From Myxococcota bacterium (lineage in GTDB: Bacteria > Myxococcota_A > UBA9160 > UBA6930): a DNA stretch of 48,540 nucleotides. The DNA is taken from the NCBI GenBank assembly GCA_030065975.1, contig JASJCN010000022.1:1-48540 (forward strand). The letters are read 5' to 3'. Under the pieces are notes generated by a model. It worked only from the letters and a program-made list of their open reading frames with translations. It was not told the origin of the DNA and did not search any database. The position numbers and the translations under genes were made by a program. The number at the start of each line of letters is the position of its first letter. Position 1 is the first letter of the stretch. Shown piece by piece: positions 17,603-26,702 of the stretch.

Positions 17603-19404
17603 GCGACGAGCCCGAGCTCGGGAAGAACGAGCGCAAGCGGCTGGAGAACCGGATCGCCGTCGAAGAGGAGGCCCGGCGCGCCGCCGAGCGACGCGCGGCG
17701 GAGGCCGAGCAGGCCCGCGACCGGCTCGTGCACGTGCTCGAGGAGAGCCCGGACCTCGTGCTCATCGAGGAGGACGGGCGGCTCACGTTCGCCAATCGCG
17801 CTGCCCGCCGCTTCCACGGGCTCGGCGAAGGGGGAGCGGCCCTCTGCGAGGTCGCCCCCGACGAGCTGGTGGCCCCGGCATCCCGGGGACTGATGCGCCA
17901 GGCGCGCGCGGCCCTGGCCGAGCACGGGAGCTGGCAGGGCGAGATCCAGCGCGAACGCCACGACGGCGCGCTCGTGCCCATGATGACGCAGCTCAACGGA
18001 GGGACGGACGCCGATGGCGTCGAAGCGCTGGTAGTCTGCGTCTCCCACGACCTCTCGCGCCAGACCATCCAGGAGGCGGAGCTCGAGGAGATCGCCAACA
18101 CCGACGAGCTCACCGGGCTTCCCAACCGGCGCAAGTTCCTCGAAGAGACGCGTCGCGCCCTGACCGACGCGGCCGACCAGCCCGGGCAGGTCGGCATCCT
18201 GGTGGCGAACATCGACGGCTTCCAGATGGTGAACGACACCCTGGGGCCCGCGGCCGGCGACCGCCTGCTGGTCGCGGTGGCGGACCGCATCCAGGGCGTC
18301 GTGCGCGCCACCGACCTGATGGCCCGGGTCGGCGGCGACGAGTTCGCCGTGCTCTCGGTGTCGACCGACGAGGAGGGGCTCCTGCCGCTCGGCGAGCGCA
18401 TGCTCGCGGTGATGGCCCCGGCCTTCCGCATCGGACGCCGCAAGCTCACCGTCACCCTCAGCATCGGCGTCGTCACGCCCTCCCGCCGACGGGTCGAGCC
18501 CGACGCGCTCCTGCGCGACGCCAACGCTGCGGTGAGCCAGGCCAAGGCCAAGGGCCGCTCGCGAGTCGAGCACTTCGATCCCGTGCGGCGGCTGCAGTCC
18601 GTCGCACGCCTCGAGCTCGAGCAGGAGCTGCGCACGGCCATCCGCGACGGGAACATCCAGGTCGTCTACCAGCACGAGATCGGGCTCTCGACCGGTGACC
18701 TCGTGTGCTTCGAGGCGCTGGCCCGCTGGGAGCACGAGCGCATGGGCCCGATCTCCCCGGCCGACTTCGTGCCCCTCGCCGAGGAGACCGGCCTGATCGG
18801 CCCGCTCGGCGAGCGCGTGGCCGCCGACGTCTGCAGCCAGCTGCGGCGCTGGGAGGCCGAGGGCCTTCGCGACCTGGTGGTCTCGGTCAACGTCTCTCCG
18901 CGGCAGCTCGCGAGCGCCGACTTCGTCGACCGCATCCAGGCCATCGTCGACGGCTCGGGGATCCAGCGCCACCAGATCAACCTCGAGATCACCGAGTCCG
19001 CGATGACCGACCAGTCCCGCGTGATGCTGGGCCGCATCCGCGCCCTGCGCGAGGCGGGCTTCACGCTGATCCTCGACGACTTCGGGACGGGCTACTCCTC
19101 GCTCGGGCAGCTCCGCACCCTGCCCTTCAGCGTCCTCAAGATCGACCGCACGTTCGTCGCGGACATCGTCGACGACGAGCAGGACCGGCACCTGGTCGAC
19201 GCCATGATCCGCATGGCCCACGGGCTCGGGCGCATGGTGGTGGCCGAAGGCGTGGAGACCGAGGCCCAGGCCGAGATCCTCCGCAATCTCAAGTGCGAGA
19301 TCGGCCAGGGCTGGCACTTCGGCCGGCCTCTGCCCGGCGACCGGATGACCGAGGTGCTGCTGAGCCGCCGGGAGACTGGACGAGCGAAGGTTCGGGGGGC
19401 ATAA
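17599..19404 (+). CDS. PAS-GGDEF-EAL cyclic-di-GMP signalling protein
   Basis: DELTGLPNRRKFLEE, RVGGDEFAVL, FEALARW, NLEITESAM, DDFGTGYSSL, KIDRTFV, AEGVET; all key motifs intact. Confidence 0.92.
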   Translation: MSDEPELGKNERKRLENRIAVEEEARRAAERRAAEAEQARDRLVHVLEESPDLVLIEEDGRLTFANRAARRFHGLGEGGAALCEVAPDELVAPASRGLMRQARAALAEHGSWQGEIQRERHDGALVPMMTQLNGGTDADGVEALVVCVSHDLSRQTIQEAELEEIANTDELTGLPNRRKFLEETRRALTDAADQPGQVGILVANIDGFQMVNDTLGPAAGDRLLVAVADRIQGVVRATDLMARVGGDEFAVLSVSTDEEGLLPLGERMLAVMAPAFRIGRRKLTVTLSIGVVTPSRRRVEPDALLRDANAAVSQAKAKGRSRVEHFDPVRRLQSVARLELEQELRTAIRDGNIQVVYQHEIGLSTGDLVCFEALARWEHERMGPISPADFVPLAEETGLIGPLGERVAADVCSQLRRWEAEGLRDLVVSVNVSPRQLASADFVDRIQAIVDGSGIQRHQINLEITESAMTDQSRVMLGRIRALREAGFTLILDDFGTGYSSLGQLRTLPFSVLKIDRTFVADIVDDEQDRHLVDAMIRMAHGLGRMVVAEGVETEAQAEILRNLKCEIGQGWHFGRPLPGDRMTEVLLSRRETGRAKVRGA

Positions 19405-19485
19405 TCCGGGGCCGAATTAGAACGTGTTTCAATTTCGTGTTCGTCGTCTCGCGGCGCCGGACGCGGCGAGTCCCGGAAGCCCCCG

Positions 19486-20670
19486 TTGCACATCGAGTTC
19501 ACCCCCGCCCAGCAGGCCCTGCGGACCGAGCTGCGGCAGTACTACCGCGACCTCTTCTCGAAGGGCGACCTGCGAAAGCGCCTGGACGACGAGTGGGACC
19601 AGCTCGGCGGCCCGGCGTTCCGCGAGGCCATGGGCCAGATGGGCCGCGACGGCTGGCTCGTGCTGGGCTGGCCCGAGGAGTACGGCGGCCAGGGGAAGAG
19701 CCACCTCGAGCAGTTCATCTTCTGGGACGAGACGTACCGGGCCCGCGCGCCGCTTCCGATCATCACGGTGAACACCGTGGGCCCGACGCTCATGCAGTGG
19801 GGCACCGAGGAGCAGCGCGAGCTCTTCCTGCCGAAGATCCGGAACGGCGAGCTGCTCATCTCGATCGGCTACACGGAGCCCTCCGCGGGCACCGACCTCG
19901 CATCGCTCTCGACCCGCGCCGTCCGCGACGGCGACGAGTGGGTGATCAACGGGCAGAAGGTCTACACGACCCACGCCGGCGACGCGGACTACGTCTGGCT
20001 CGCCTGCCGCACCGATCCCGACGCGCCCAAGCACAAGGGCATCTCGATCATCCTCGTGCCGACGAGCGACCCGGGCTACTCGTGCACGCCCATCGACACG
20101 ATCGGCGGCGAGGTCACCTACGCCACCTTCTACGAGGACATCCGCGTCCCGGTGAGCAACACCATAGGCCCCGAGAACGGCGGCTGGGGGCTCATCACCG
20201 GGCAGCTCAACCTCGAGCGCATCACCCTCGCGATGCCCGCCTCCCTCGATCGGCTGCTCGAGGAGGTGTGGGCCTTCGCCGGCGAGACCGATCGCCCGGG
20301 CGGCGGGCGCGTGATCGACGAGCCGTGGGTGCAGCAGGCGCTCGCCAAGGCCTACGCGCGCCTCGAGGCGCTGAAGCTCATGAACTGGCGCAGCGCCTGG
20401 ATGATGGATCAGGGCGCGCCGGGGATGGCCGAGTCGTCGGCGGTGAAGGTGTTCGGCACCGAGGCGGTGATCGAGTGCTACCGCGAGCTGCTCGAGATCA
20501 CGCGTCAGGCGGGCCTCGTGCGTCGGGGCCAGCCCCAGGCGCTCTTCGACGGACTGCTCGAGAGCGCCCATCGCATGGCCATGGTCACCACCTTCGGGGG
20601 CGGGGTGAACGAGGTCATGCGCGACATCATCGCCGCGGCGGGCCTGCGCATGCCCCGCGCCCGGCGTTAG
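19486..20670 (+). CDS. Acyl-CoA dehydrogenase, FadE29/ChsE2-like
   Basis: MHIEFTPAQQALRTELRQYYRDLFSKGD...IGYTEPSAGTDLASLSTRAVRDGDEWVINGQKVYTTHAGDADYVWLACRTDPDAPKHKGISIILV...VTTFGGGVNEVMRDIIAAAGLRMPR; closely resembles remembered M. tuberculosis FadE29. Confidence 0.9.
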   Translation: MHIEFTPAQQALRTELRQYYRDLFSKGDLRKRLDDEWDQLGGPAFREAMGQMGRDGWLVLGWPEEYGGQGKSHLEQFIFWDETYRARAPLPIITVNTVGPTLMQWGTEEQRELFLPKIRNGELLISIGYTEPSAGTDLASLSTRAVRDGDEWVINGQKVYTTHAGDADYVWLACRTDPDAPKHKGISIILVPTSDPGYSCTPIDTIGGEVTYATFYEDIRVPVSNTIGPENGGWGLITGQLNLERITLAMPASLDRLLEEVWAFAGETDRPGGGRVIDEPWVQQALAKAYARLEALKLMNWRSAWMMDQGAPGMAESSAVKVFGTEAVIECYRELLEITRQAGLVRRGQPQALFDGLLESAHRMAMVTTFGGGVNEVMRDIIAAAGLRMPRARR

Positions 20671-20684
20671 GCACGGGAGCCCGG

Positions 20685-20785
20685 GTTTGCTGAGCGCGGA
20701 GCAGAAAAAGGAGCTCATCGTTTGCTGAGCGCAGAGCAGGAGAAGGAGCTCATCGTTTGCTGAGCGCAGAGCAGAAGAAGGAGCT
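20685..20785 (+). repeat. 35-bp tandem repeat x 3 across the ChsH2-like translation start
   Basis: gtttgctgagcgcggagcagaaaaaggagctcatc / gtttgctgagcgcagagcaggagaaggagctcatc / gtttgctgagcgcagagcagaagaaggagctc; TTG codons at 20687, 20722, 20757. Confidence 0.9.
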
Positions 20786-21734
20786 CGAGGAGACGATCCA
20801 CGCCTTCGTCGGCAAGCCCATCGGCCCGCCGATCGAGGCGCGCGACCCGGTGAACCTTCCGATGGTGCACCAGTGGTGCGAGGCGACCGGCGACGAGAAC
20901 CCCGTCTACACCGACGCCGAGGCCGCCGAGAAGAGCGTCCACGGAGGCCTGGTGGCTCCGCCGCTGATGCTCCAGGCCTGGACGATGGACGGCTGGAGCA
21001 TGCACGAGGGCTACGACGTCCCGCGCAACGAGCAGCATCGCCTGCACAAGATCCTGACCGACGCAGGCTACACGGGCGTCCTCGGCACCGACACCGAGCA
21101 GAGCTTCACCCGCTACCTGCGCCCGGGCGACCTCATCACGGCGGAGATCTTCATCGACTCGATCTCCGAGGAGAAGGCCACGGGGGCGGGCGTCGGGTAC
21201 TTCATCACCACGCGCACCGTCTACACCGACCAGGACGGAGAGGAGGTCGGCTGGGAGACCTTCCGCTGCCTGAAGTTCATCCCCAAGGACGCGCCGCCGC
21301 CTGCGGCGAGCCAGGGAGGCGAGCCCGAGGTCTACACCCCCGCCCGGATCAAGCCGCCCATGGGCCACGACAACGCCTGGTGGTGGCAGACCCTGGACGA
21401 GGGCCGGATCGAGATCCAGAAGTGCGCGAGCTGCGGCGAGCTGCGCCACCCGCCGCGGCCGATGTGCGCGAAGTGTCGCTCGATGGAGTGGACGGGCCAG
21501 GCCATCAGCGGCCGCGGGACGCTCCACACCTACACGGTGATCCACTACCCGCAGTTCCCGGGCTACGAGTTCCCGATCCTGGCGGCGCTCGTCGACCTGG
21601 AAGAGGGCTGCCGCATCGTGTCCAACGTGGTCGACTGCGACCCGAAGGATCTCGAGATCGGCATGGCCCTCGAGGCCTTCATCCACGAGGACGAGGACGG
21701 CTTCAAGCTGCCCTTGTTCCGGCCCGCGAAGTAG
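20757..21734 (+). CDS. MaoC-like hydratase domain fused to DUF35 OB-fold domain, ChsH2-like (TTG start)
   Basis: MaoC region VHQWCEATGDENPVYTDAEAAEKSVHGGLVAPPLML; DUF35 zinc ribbon IQKCASCGELRHPPRPMCAKCRSMEWTGQAISGRGTLHTYTVIHYPQFPGYEFPILAALVDLEEGCRIVSNV. Confidence 0.85.
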   Translation: MLSAEQKKELEETIHAFVGKPIGPPIEARDPVNLPMVHQWCEATGDENPVYTDAEAAEKSVHGGLVAPPLMLQAWTMDGWSMHEGYDVPRNEQHRLHKILTDAGYTGVLGTDTEQSFTRYLRPGDLITAEIFIDSISEEKATGAGVGYFITTRTVYTDQDGEEVGWETFRCLKFIPKDAPPPAASQGGEPEVYTPARIKPPMGHDNAWWWQTLDEGRIEIQKCASCGELRHPPRPMCAKCRSMEWTGQAISGRGTLHTYTVIHYPQFPGYEFPILAALVDLEEGCRIVSNVVDCDPKDLEIGMALEAFIHEDEDGFKLPLFRPAK

Positions 21735-21764
21735 CGGCTGAGCGAAGAGCGGCTGAGCAGAGAA

Positions 21765-22913
21765 ATGGACTTCGGATTCAGCGAAGAGCAGGAGACGATC
21801 CGGCAGCTGGCGCGGGAGATCCTCGAGGCCGAGGCGCCCATCGAGCGCGTGAAGGCGGCCGAGGCGACCCCCGAGTGGCGCGACGAGGCGCTGTGGAAGC
21901 AGCTGGCCGAGGCCAACCTGCTCGGCATCGCCATCGCAGAGACCCATGGCGGCATGGGCATGGGTCTGTCGGAGCTCTGCGTCCTGCTCGAGGAGATCGG
22001 GCGCGTGGTGGCACCCGGGCCCTGGCTCCCGAGCCTCGTGCTGGGTGCCCTCCCCATCGGCCGCTTCGGCACCGAGGCACAGCAGGCGCGCTGGCTGCCG
22101 TCGATCGCGTCGGGAGAGCTGGTCGCGACCGCGGCGCTCGACGACGCGGGCTCGTCGCATCTGGATGCCCCGGCGACCACGGCTCGCGCCGACGGCGGCG
22201 GCTTCGTCCTCGATGGGGTAAAGCGGGACGTCCCCGGCCTGACCCTCGCACGTCTCGCCCTGATTCCGGCGCGCACCGCCGAAGGCACCGCGATCTTCGC
22301 GGTGGATCCCCGCACCGAAGGGGCGTCCGTCGAGACCGGCGCCCTCTCGACCGGCGAGCCGCTCGGGCGACTCGTGCTCGAGGGCGTGCGCGTGGGAGAG
22401 GACGCGCGCCTCCCGGGCGACGGCACGGCCCAGCTGCGCTGGCTCGCCGCCCGCAGCCGCGTCGGGCTGGCCGCCCTGCAGGTGGGCGTCTCCGATCGCG
22501 CGATCGCCATCACCGCCGACTACACCCGCGAGCGCGAGCAGTTCGGCGTGCCCATCGGGAGCTTCCAGGCGGTGCAGCACCGCCTGGCCGACGCCTGGAT
22601 CGACCTCGAAGCGATGCGCTGGACGCTCTGGCATGCCGTCTATCGGCTCGATCAGGGCCTGCCCGCCGAGCGCGAGGCACGGGTCGCCAAGTTCTGGGCG
22701 GCGGACGGCGGCTCCCGCATCGCGCGCGCCTGCGTCCACCTGCACGGCGGGCTCGGAAGCGACATCGACTACCCGATCCAGCGCCATTTCCGCTGGAGCA
22801 AGGCCCTCGAGCTGTGCCAGGGCGGCGCGACCGAGACCCTGGCCGGACTCGGCGCCGACATGGCCCACGCCGGGCCCGTCCGCGACGGCATCGAGGCGGA
22901 GGTCTCGCTCTGA
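21765..22913 (+). CDS. Acyl-CoA dehydrogenase, FadE28/ChsE1-like
   Basis: MDFGFSEEQETIRQLAREILEAEAPIERVKAAEATPEWRDEALWKQLAEANLLGIAIAETHGGMGMGLSELCVLLEEIGRVVAPGPWLPS...; ends TGATG overlapping next gene. Confidence 0.85.
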   Translation: MDFGFSEEQETIRQLAREILEAEAPIERVKAAEATPEWRDEALWKQLAEANLLGIAIAETHGGMGMGLSELCVLLEEIGRVVAPGPWLPSLVLGALPIGRFGTEAQQARWLPSIASGELVATAALDDAGSSHLDAPATTARADGGGFVLDGVKRDVPGLTLARLALIPARTAEGTAIFAVDPRTEGASVETGALSTGEPLGRLVLEGVRVGEDARLPGDGTAQLRWLAARSRVGLAALQVGVSDRAIAITADYTREREQFGVPIGSFQAVQHRLADAWIDLEAMRWTLWHAVYRLDQGLPAEREARVAKFWAADGGSRIARACVHLHGGLGSDIDYPIQRHFRWSKALELCQGGATETLAGLGADMAHAGPVRDGIEAEVSL

Positions 22914-23320
22914 TGGCTTCGCTCTCGTTCTCCGCCGTCGAGGTCGGCCAGGAGCTTCCGGCCCTCGACGTACCGATCACCGCGACGATCGTCGTTGGGG
23001 GCGCTCTCGCCTCGCGCGACTTCACGCCCGTGCATCACGACCGGGCGGCCGCCGTCGAGAACGGCCTGCCCGACGTCTTCATGAACATCCTGACGACGAA
23101 CGGCTACGTGAGCCGCTTCGTGACCGACTGGGCGGGCCCCGACGCCATCGTCCGCGGCGTGAAGTCGCGACTCGGCGGCCCGATGCTCCCCGGCGACACG
23201 CTGAAGCTGCGCGGCAAGGTCACCGAGGCCGAAGCCGGAGAGGTCGAGGTCGAGGTGACCGGCAGCAACGCCTGGGGCAACCACGTCACGTCCCGGGTGC
23301 GCGTCGCACTCCCCGCCTGA
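22913..23320 (+). CDS. MaoC-like hydratase, ChsH1-like
   Basis: MASLSFSAVEVGQELPALDVPITATIVVGGALASRDFTPVHHDRAAAVENGLPDVFMNILTTNGYVSRFVTDWAGP; hydratase-2 motif DFTPVHHD. Confidence 0.85.
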   Translation: MASLSFSAVEVGQELPALDVPITATIVVGGALASRDFTPVHHDRAAAVENGLPDVFMNILTTNGYVSRFVTDWAGPDAIVRGVKSRLGGPMLPGDTLKLRGKVTEAEAGEVEVEVTGSNAWGNHVTSRVRVALPA

Positions 23321-23332
23321 GCCCGAGAAGCC

Positions 23333-24502
23333 ATGCCCACCACGCTCAAGGACGAAGCCGCGATCATCGGGATCGGTCAGACGAAGTACTCGAAGAACTC
23401 GGGCGTCTCCGAGCTCGCGCTGGCTTGCGAGGCCGTACGCAACGCCATCGACGACGCCGGCCTCGAGCCCGAGGAGGTGGACGGCCTCGTCACCTTCCTG
23501 ATGGACTCGAGCGACGAGGTCGAGGTCGCCCGCGCCGTCGGCCTCGGCGACCTCTCGCTGCTCTCCCGGGTCGCCTACGGCGGCGGCGCCGCGGTGCCCC
23601 TGATCCACCAGGCGGCCATGGCGGTGGCGACGGGCGTCGCCCAGAACGTCGTGGTGTACCGGGCGCTCAACGGTCGCTCGGGCCAGCGCATGGGCCAGGG
23701 CGTCTCGGGCAACGTGATCACCAGCGACCTGATCCACTGGTCCTGGTACATGCCCTACGGCCTCCTCACCCCGGCCTCGTGGATCGCGCTGCAGGCCACG
23801 CGCTACATGCACGACACGGGCACAGGCCCCGAGGCCTTCGCCCACGTCGCCGTCTCGACGCGCAAGCACGCGGTGAACAACCCGGAGGCCGCGTTCTTCG
23901 GCAAGCCCATGAGCTTCGAGGACTACTACGCGTCGAAGTGGATCTGCGAGCCGCTGCGTCTGTTCGACTGCTGCCAGGAGACGGACGGCGGCTGCGCGAT
24001 CGTCGTGACGTCGGCGGAGCGGGCGAAGGACGCGAAGCACCCCGCGGCCCTCGTGCGTGGCGTCTCCCAGGCGTCGTTCGACGGCCAGGAGCAGATGACG
24101 AGCTTCTACCGCGACGACATGGGCTGGCTCCCGGAGATGGAGCTGGCCGGGAAGATCGTCTACGAGCAGAGCGGGCTCGGCCCCGACGACGTCGATGCCG
24201 CCATCCTCTACGACGCCTTCACGCCCGAGGTCGTGATGCAGACGGAGGCCTTCGGCTTCTGCAAGAAAGGCGAGGGCGGCGACTTCGTGAAGGACGGCAA
24301 CCTCGAGGTGGGCGGCCGGCTCCCCAACAACACCCACGGCGGGCTCCTCTCGGAGTCCTACATCCACGGCGTGAACGGCATCGCCGAGGGCGTGCGGCTG
24401 ATCCGCGGCACGTCCGTGAACCAACCCGAGAAATGCGACCACGTGCTGGTCTCGAGCGGCGTCGGCGTTCCGACCGGCGCCATGATCCTCGGGAAGGCCT
24501 AG
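23333..24502 (+). CDS. Thiolase-fold lipid-transfer protein / steroid side-chain aldolase, Ltp2-like
   Basis: EAAIIGIGQTKYSKNSGVSELALACEAVRNAIDDAGLEPEEVDGLVTF...GGRLPNNTHGGLLSESYIHGVNGIAEGVRLIRGTSVNQ. Confidence 0.85.
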   Translation: MPTTLKDEAAIIGIGQTKYSKNSGVSELALACEAVRNAIDDAGLEPEEVDGLVTFLMDSSDEVEVARAVGLGDLSLLSRVAYGGGAAVPLIHQAAMAVATGVAQNVVVYRALNGRSGQRMGQGVSGNVITSDLIHWSWYMPYGLLTPASWIALQATRYMHDTGTGPEAFAHVAVSTRKHAVNNPEAAFFGKPMSFEDYYASKWICEPLRLFDCCQETDGGCAIVVTSAERAKDAKHPAALVRGVSQASFDGQEQMTSFYRDDMGWLPEMELAGKIVYEQSGLGPDDVDAAILYDAFTPEVVMQTEAFGFCKKGEGGDFVKDGNLEVGGRLPNNTHGGLLSESYIHGVNGIAEGVRLIRGTSVNQPEKCDHVLVSSGVGVPTGAMILGKA

Positions 24503-24544
24503 CCCGGTCGCGCCAACGCAACAGGCCACAGCAGGAGAACGCCC

Positions 24545-25726
24545 TTGTCCGGATCCGTCATCGTCGAAGCGCTGCGCACCCCCATCGCCCGAGGCAAGCT
24601 CGGCAAGGGCGACCTCTCGGGCTTCCACGCCGCCCAGCTGCTCGGCCGCCTGCAGATGGGGCTGGTCGAGAAGGCCGGCATCGAGCCCAAGGAGGTCGAG
24701 CAGATCTTCGGCGGCTGCGTGACCCAGGCCGGCGAGCAGTCGAACAACATCGCGCGCCACGCCTGGCTCGGCGTCTCGAAGGACGACTACTCCACGGCCG
24801 GCACCACCCTCGACGTCCAGTGCGGCTCGGGCCAGCAGGCCAACAACGTGGCCAACGCCATGGTGAAGGGCGGCTCCGTCGACTGCTCGCTCGCCTGCGG
24901 CATCGAGCTGATGAGCCACGTCGGCCTGGGCGCCAACGTGATCAACGGCCCGGGCTTCTTCCTCCCGCCGGAGTTCCCCTGGAACGAGCCCATGTCCCAG
25001 TTCGAGGCGGTCGAGAAGATCGCGCGCACCCGCGGCATCTCCCGCGAGGACGCGGACGCCTTCGCCCTCTCCTCCCAGCAGAAGGCCCGCGCCGCCACGG
25101 ACGCGGGCCACTTCAAGCGCGAGATCCTGCCCATCGACGCGCCGGTGCTGGGAGACGACATGCAGCCGAGCGGCGAGACGCGGCTGGTGGAGCAGGACCA
25201 GGGCATCCGCGACACCACTCTCGAGGGGCTGGCCCAGCTCCGGCCGGTGCAGGAGGGCGGCATCCACACGGCCGGGAACTCGTCCCAGGTGTCGGATGGC
25301 GCCGCCGGCGTCCTCTACATGAGCGAGGAGAAGGCCAGGGCCGCGGGCCTCACGCCTCGTGCCCGCATCGTCCACGACGTGGTGGTGGGCTGCGACCCCG
25401 AGATGCTGCTCGAGGGCCCGATCGACGCCACCCGGCGCATGATCGAGAAGCACGGCCTCGACCTCGGAACGGTCGACGTGTTCGAGTGCAACGAGGCCTT
25501 CGCTGCCGTCGTGCTGTCGTGGCTCAAGGCCTTTCCGGCCATCGACCCGGAGAAGGTGAACCCGAACGGCGGGGCCATCGCTCTCGGCCACCCCGTGGGC
25601 GCCACCGGCTCGCGGCTGATCGTCTCGGCGCTCCACGAGCTCGAGCGCACCGGCGGGAGTCGCGCCCTCATCACCATGTGCTGCGGCTCGGCCGTCGGCA
25701 CCGCCACGCTCATCGAGCGGCTGTAG
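24545..25726 (+). CDS. Acetyl-CoA acetyltransferase (thiolase, FadA-like; TTG start)
   Basis: VIVEALRTPIARGKLGKGDLSGFHAAQLL...TLDVQCGSGQQANNVAN...NPNGGAIALGHPVGATGSRLIVSALHELERTGGSRALITMCCGSAVGTATLIERL. Confidence 0.92.
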   Translation: MSGSVIVEALRTPIARGKLGKGDLSGFHAAQLLGRLQMGLVEKAGIEPKEVEQIFGGCVTQAGEQSNNIARHAWLGVSKDDYSTAGTTLDVQCGSGQQANNVANAMVKGGSVDCSLACGIELMSHVGLGANVINGPGFFLPPEFPWNEPMSQFEAVEKIARTRGISREDADAFALSSQQKARAATDAGHFKREILPIDAPVLGDDMQPSGETRLVEQDQGIRDTTLEGLAQLRPVQEGGIHTAGNSSQVSDGAAGVLYMSEEKARAAGLTPRARIVHDVVVGCDPEMLLEGPIDATRRMIEKHGLDLGTVDVFECNEAFAAVVLSWLKAFPAIDPEKVNPNGGAIALGHPVGATGSRLIVSALHELERTGGSRALITMCCGSAVGTATLIERL

Positions 25727-25737
25727 GAGAATCGGAG

Positions 25738-26661
25738 ATGGGAATCCTCGACGGCAAGGTCGCGCTGGTCACGGGCGCCGGGCTCGGGCTCGGACGCATC
25801 GAGGCGCTGGCCCTCGCCGAGGCGGGCGCCTCGGTGATCGTGAACGATCTCGGCTCGGGACTCGATGGGGAGGGCAGCGACGAAGCGCCCGCCAACGACG
25901 TCGTACGCGAGATCGAGGCCGCCGGGGGCAAGGCCGCCGCGGCCTTCGGCGACGTCTCCGACTGGGAGGACGCCCGCCGCATCGTGCGCCAGGCGGTCGA
26001 CCAGTTCGGCGATCTCAACATCGTGCTGAACAACGCGGGCATCCAGCGCGACGGCATGATCGTGAAGATGACCGAGGACCAGTTCGACTCGGTGATGCGC
26101 GTCCACGTGAAGGGCCACTTCGCGATGATCAAGCACACCATGGACTACTGGCGCGAGAAGTCGAAGGCCGAAGGAGGCGAGCCGCTCTATGGGCGGCTGA
26201 TCAGCACGGCCTCGGATTCGTTCATGATGGGCAACCTGGGCCAGCCGAACTACGCGGCCGCGAAGGCCGCCATCGCGCACCTCACCCTCTCGGCGGCCCG
26301 CGAGTGCCAGCGCTTCGGGGCGACCGCCAACGTGATCCTGCCGCGCGCCCGCACCCGGATGACCATGTCGGGCCCCTGGGCCTCGATCTTCGCCGAGCCC
26401 GAGGACGGCTCCTTCGACGCCTTCGCGCCGGAGCACATCGGGCCGCTGGCGGTCTGGGTGGCGTCTCCCCATGCGGCGAACGTCTCGGGCCAGCTGATCC
26501 AGCTCTGGGGCAAGCACATCCGCGTCTTCGCGGCGCCGACCGCGGCGCTCGACCACGAGAACGAGCAGCCGTGGAACGTCGACGAGCTGCAGAAGGTGCT
26601 CGGCCCCTTCTTCGAGGGCAAGAAGCCCATCGAGGACGGCTTCGCTCTGCCCATGATGTAG
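25738..26661 (+). CDS. Short-chain dehydrogenase, HSD17B4/MFE-2 dehydrogenase-domain like
   Basis: GKVALVTGAGLGLGRIEALALAEAGASVIVNDLGSGLDGEGSDEAPANDVVREIEAAGGKA...LNNAGIQRDGMI; YAAAK. Confidence 0.88.
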   Translation: MGILDGKVALVTGAGLGLGRIEALALAEAGASVIVNDLGSGLDGEGSDEAPANDVVREIEAAGGKAAAAFGDVSDWEDARRIVRQAVDQFGDLNIVLNNAGIQRDGMIVKMTEDQFDSVMRVHVKGHFAMIKHTMDYWREKSKAEGGEPLYGRLISTASDSFMMGNLGQPNYAAAKAAIAHLTLSAARECQRFGATANVILPRARTRMTMSGPWASIFAEPEDGSFDAFAPEHIGPLAVWVASPHAANVSGQLIQLWGKHIRVFAAPTAALDHENEQPWNVDELQKVLGPFFEGKKPIEDGFALPMM

Positions 26662-26702
26662 GCTGCCATTCTTGTAGGCTCCGGGTGCTTCCGAGAGGCG
26701 GA

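Noticed and set aside
20715-25636. Long minus-strand ORFs (717 and 955 aa)
   Set aside because: Antisense to the steroid cluster genes whose sense translations carry clear family motifs.
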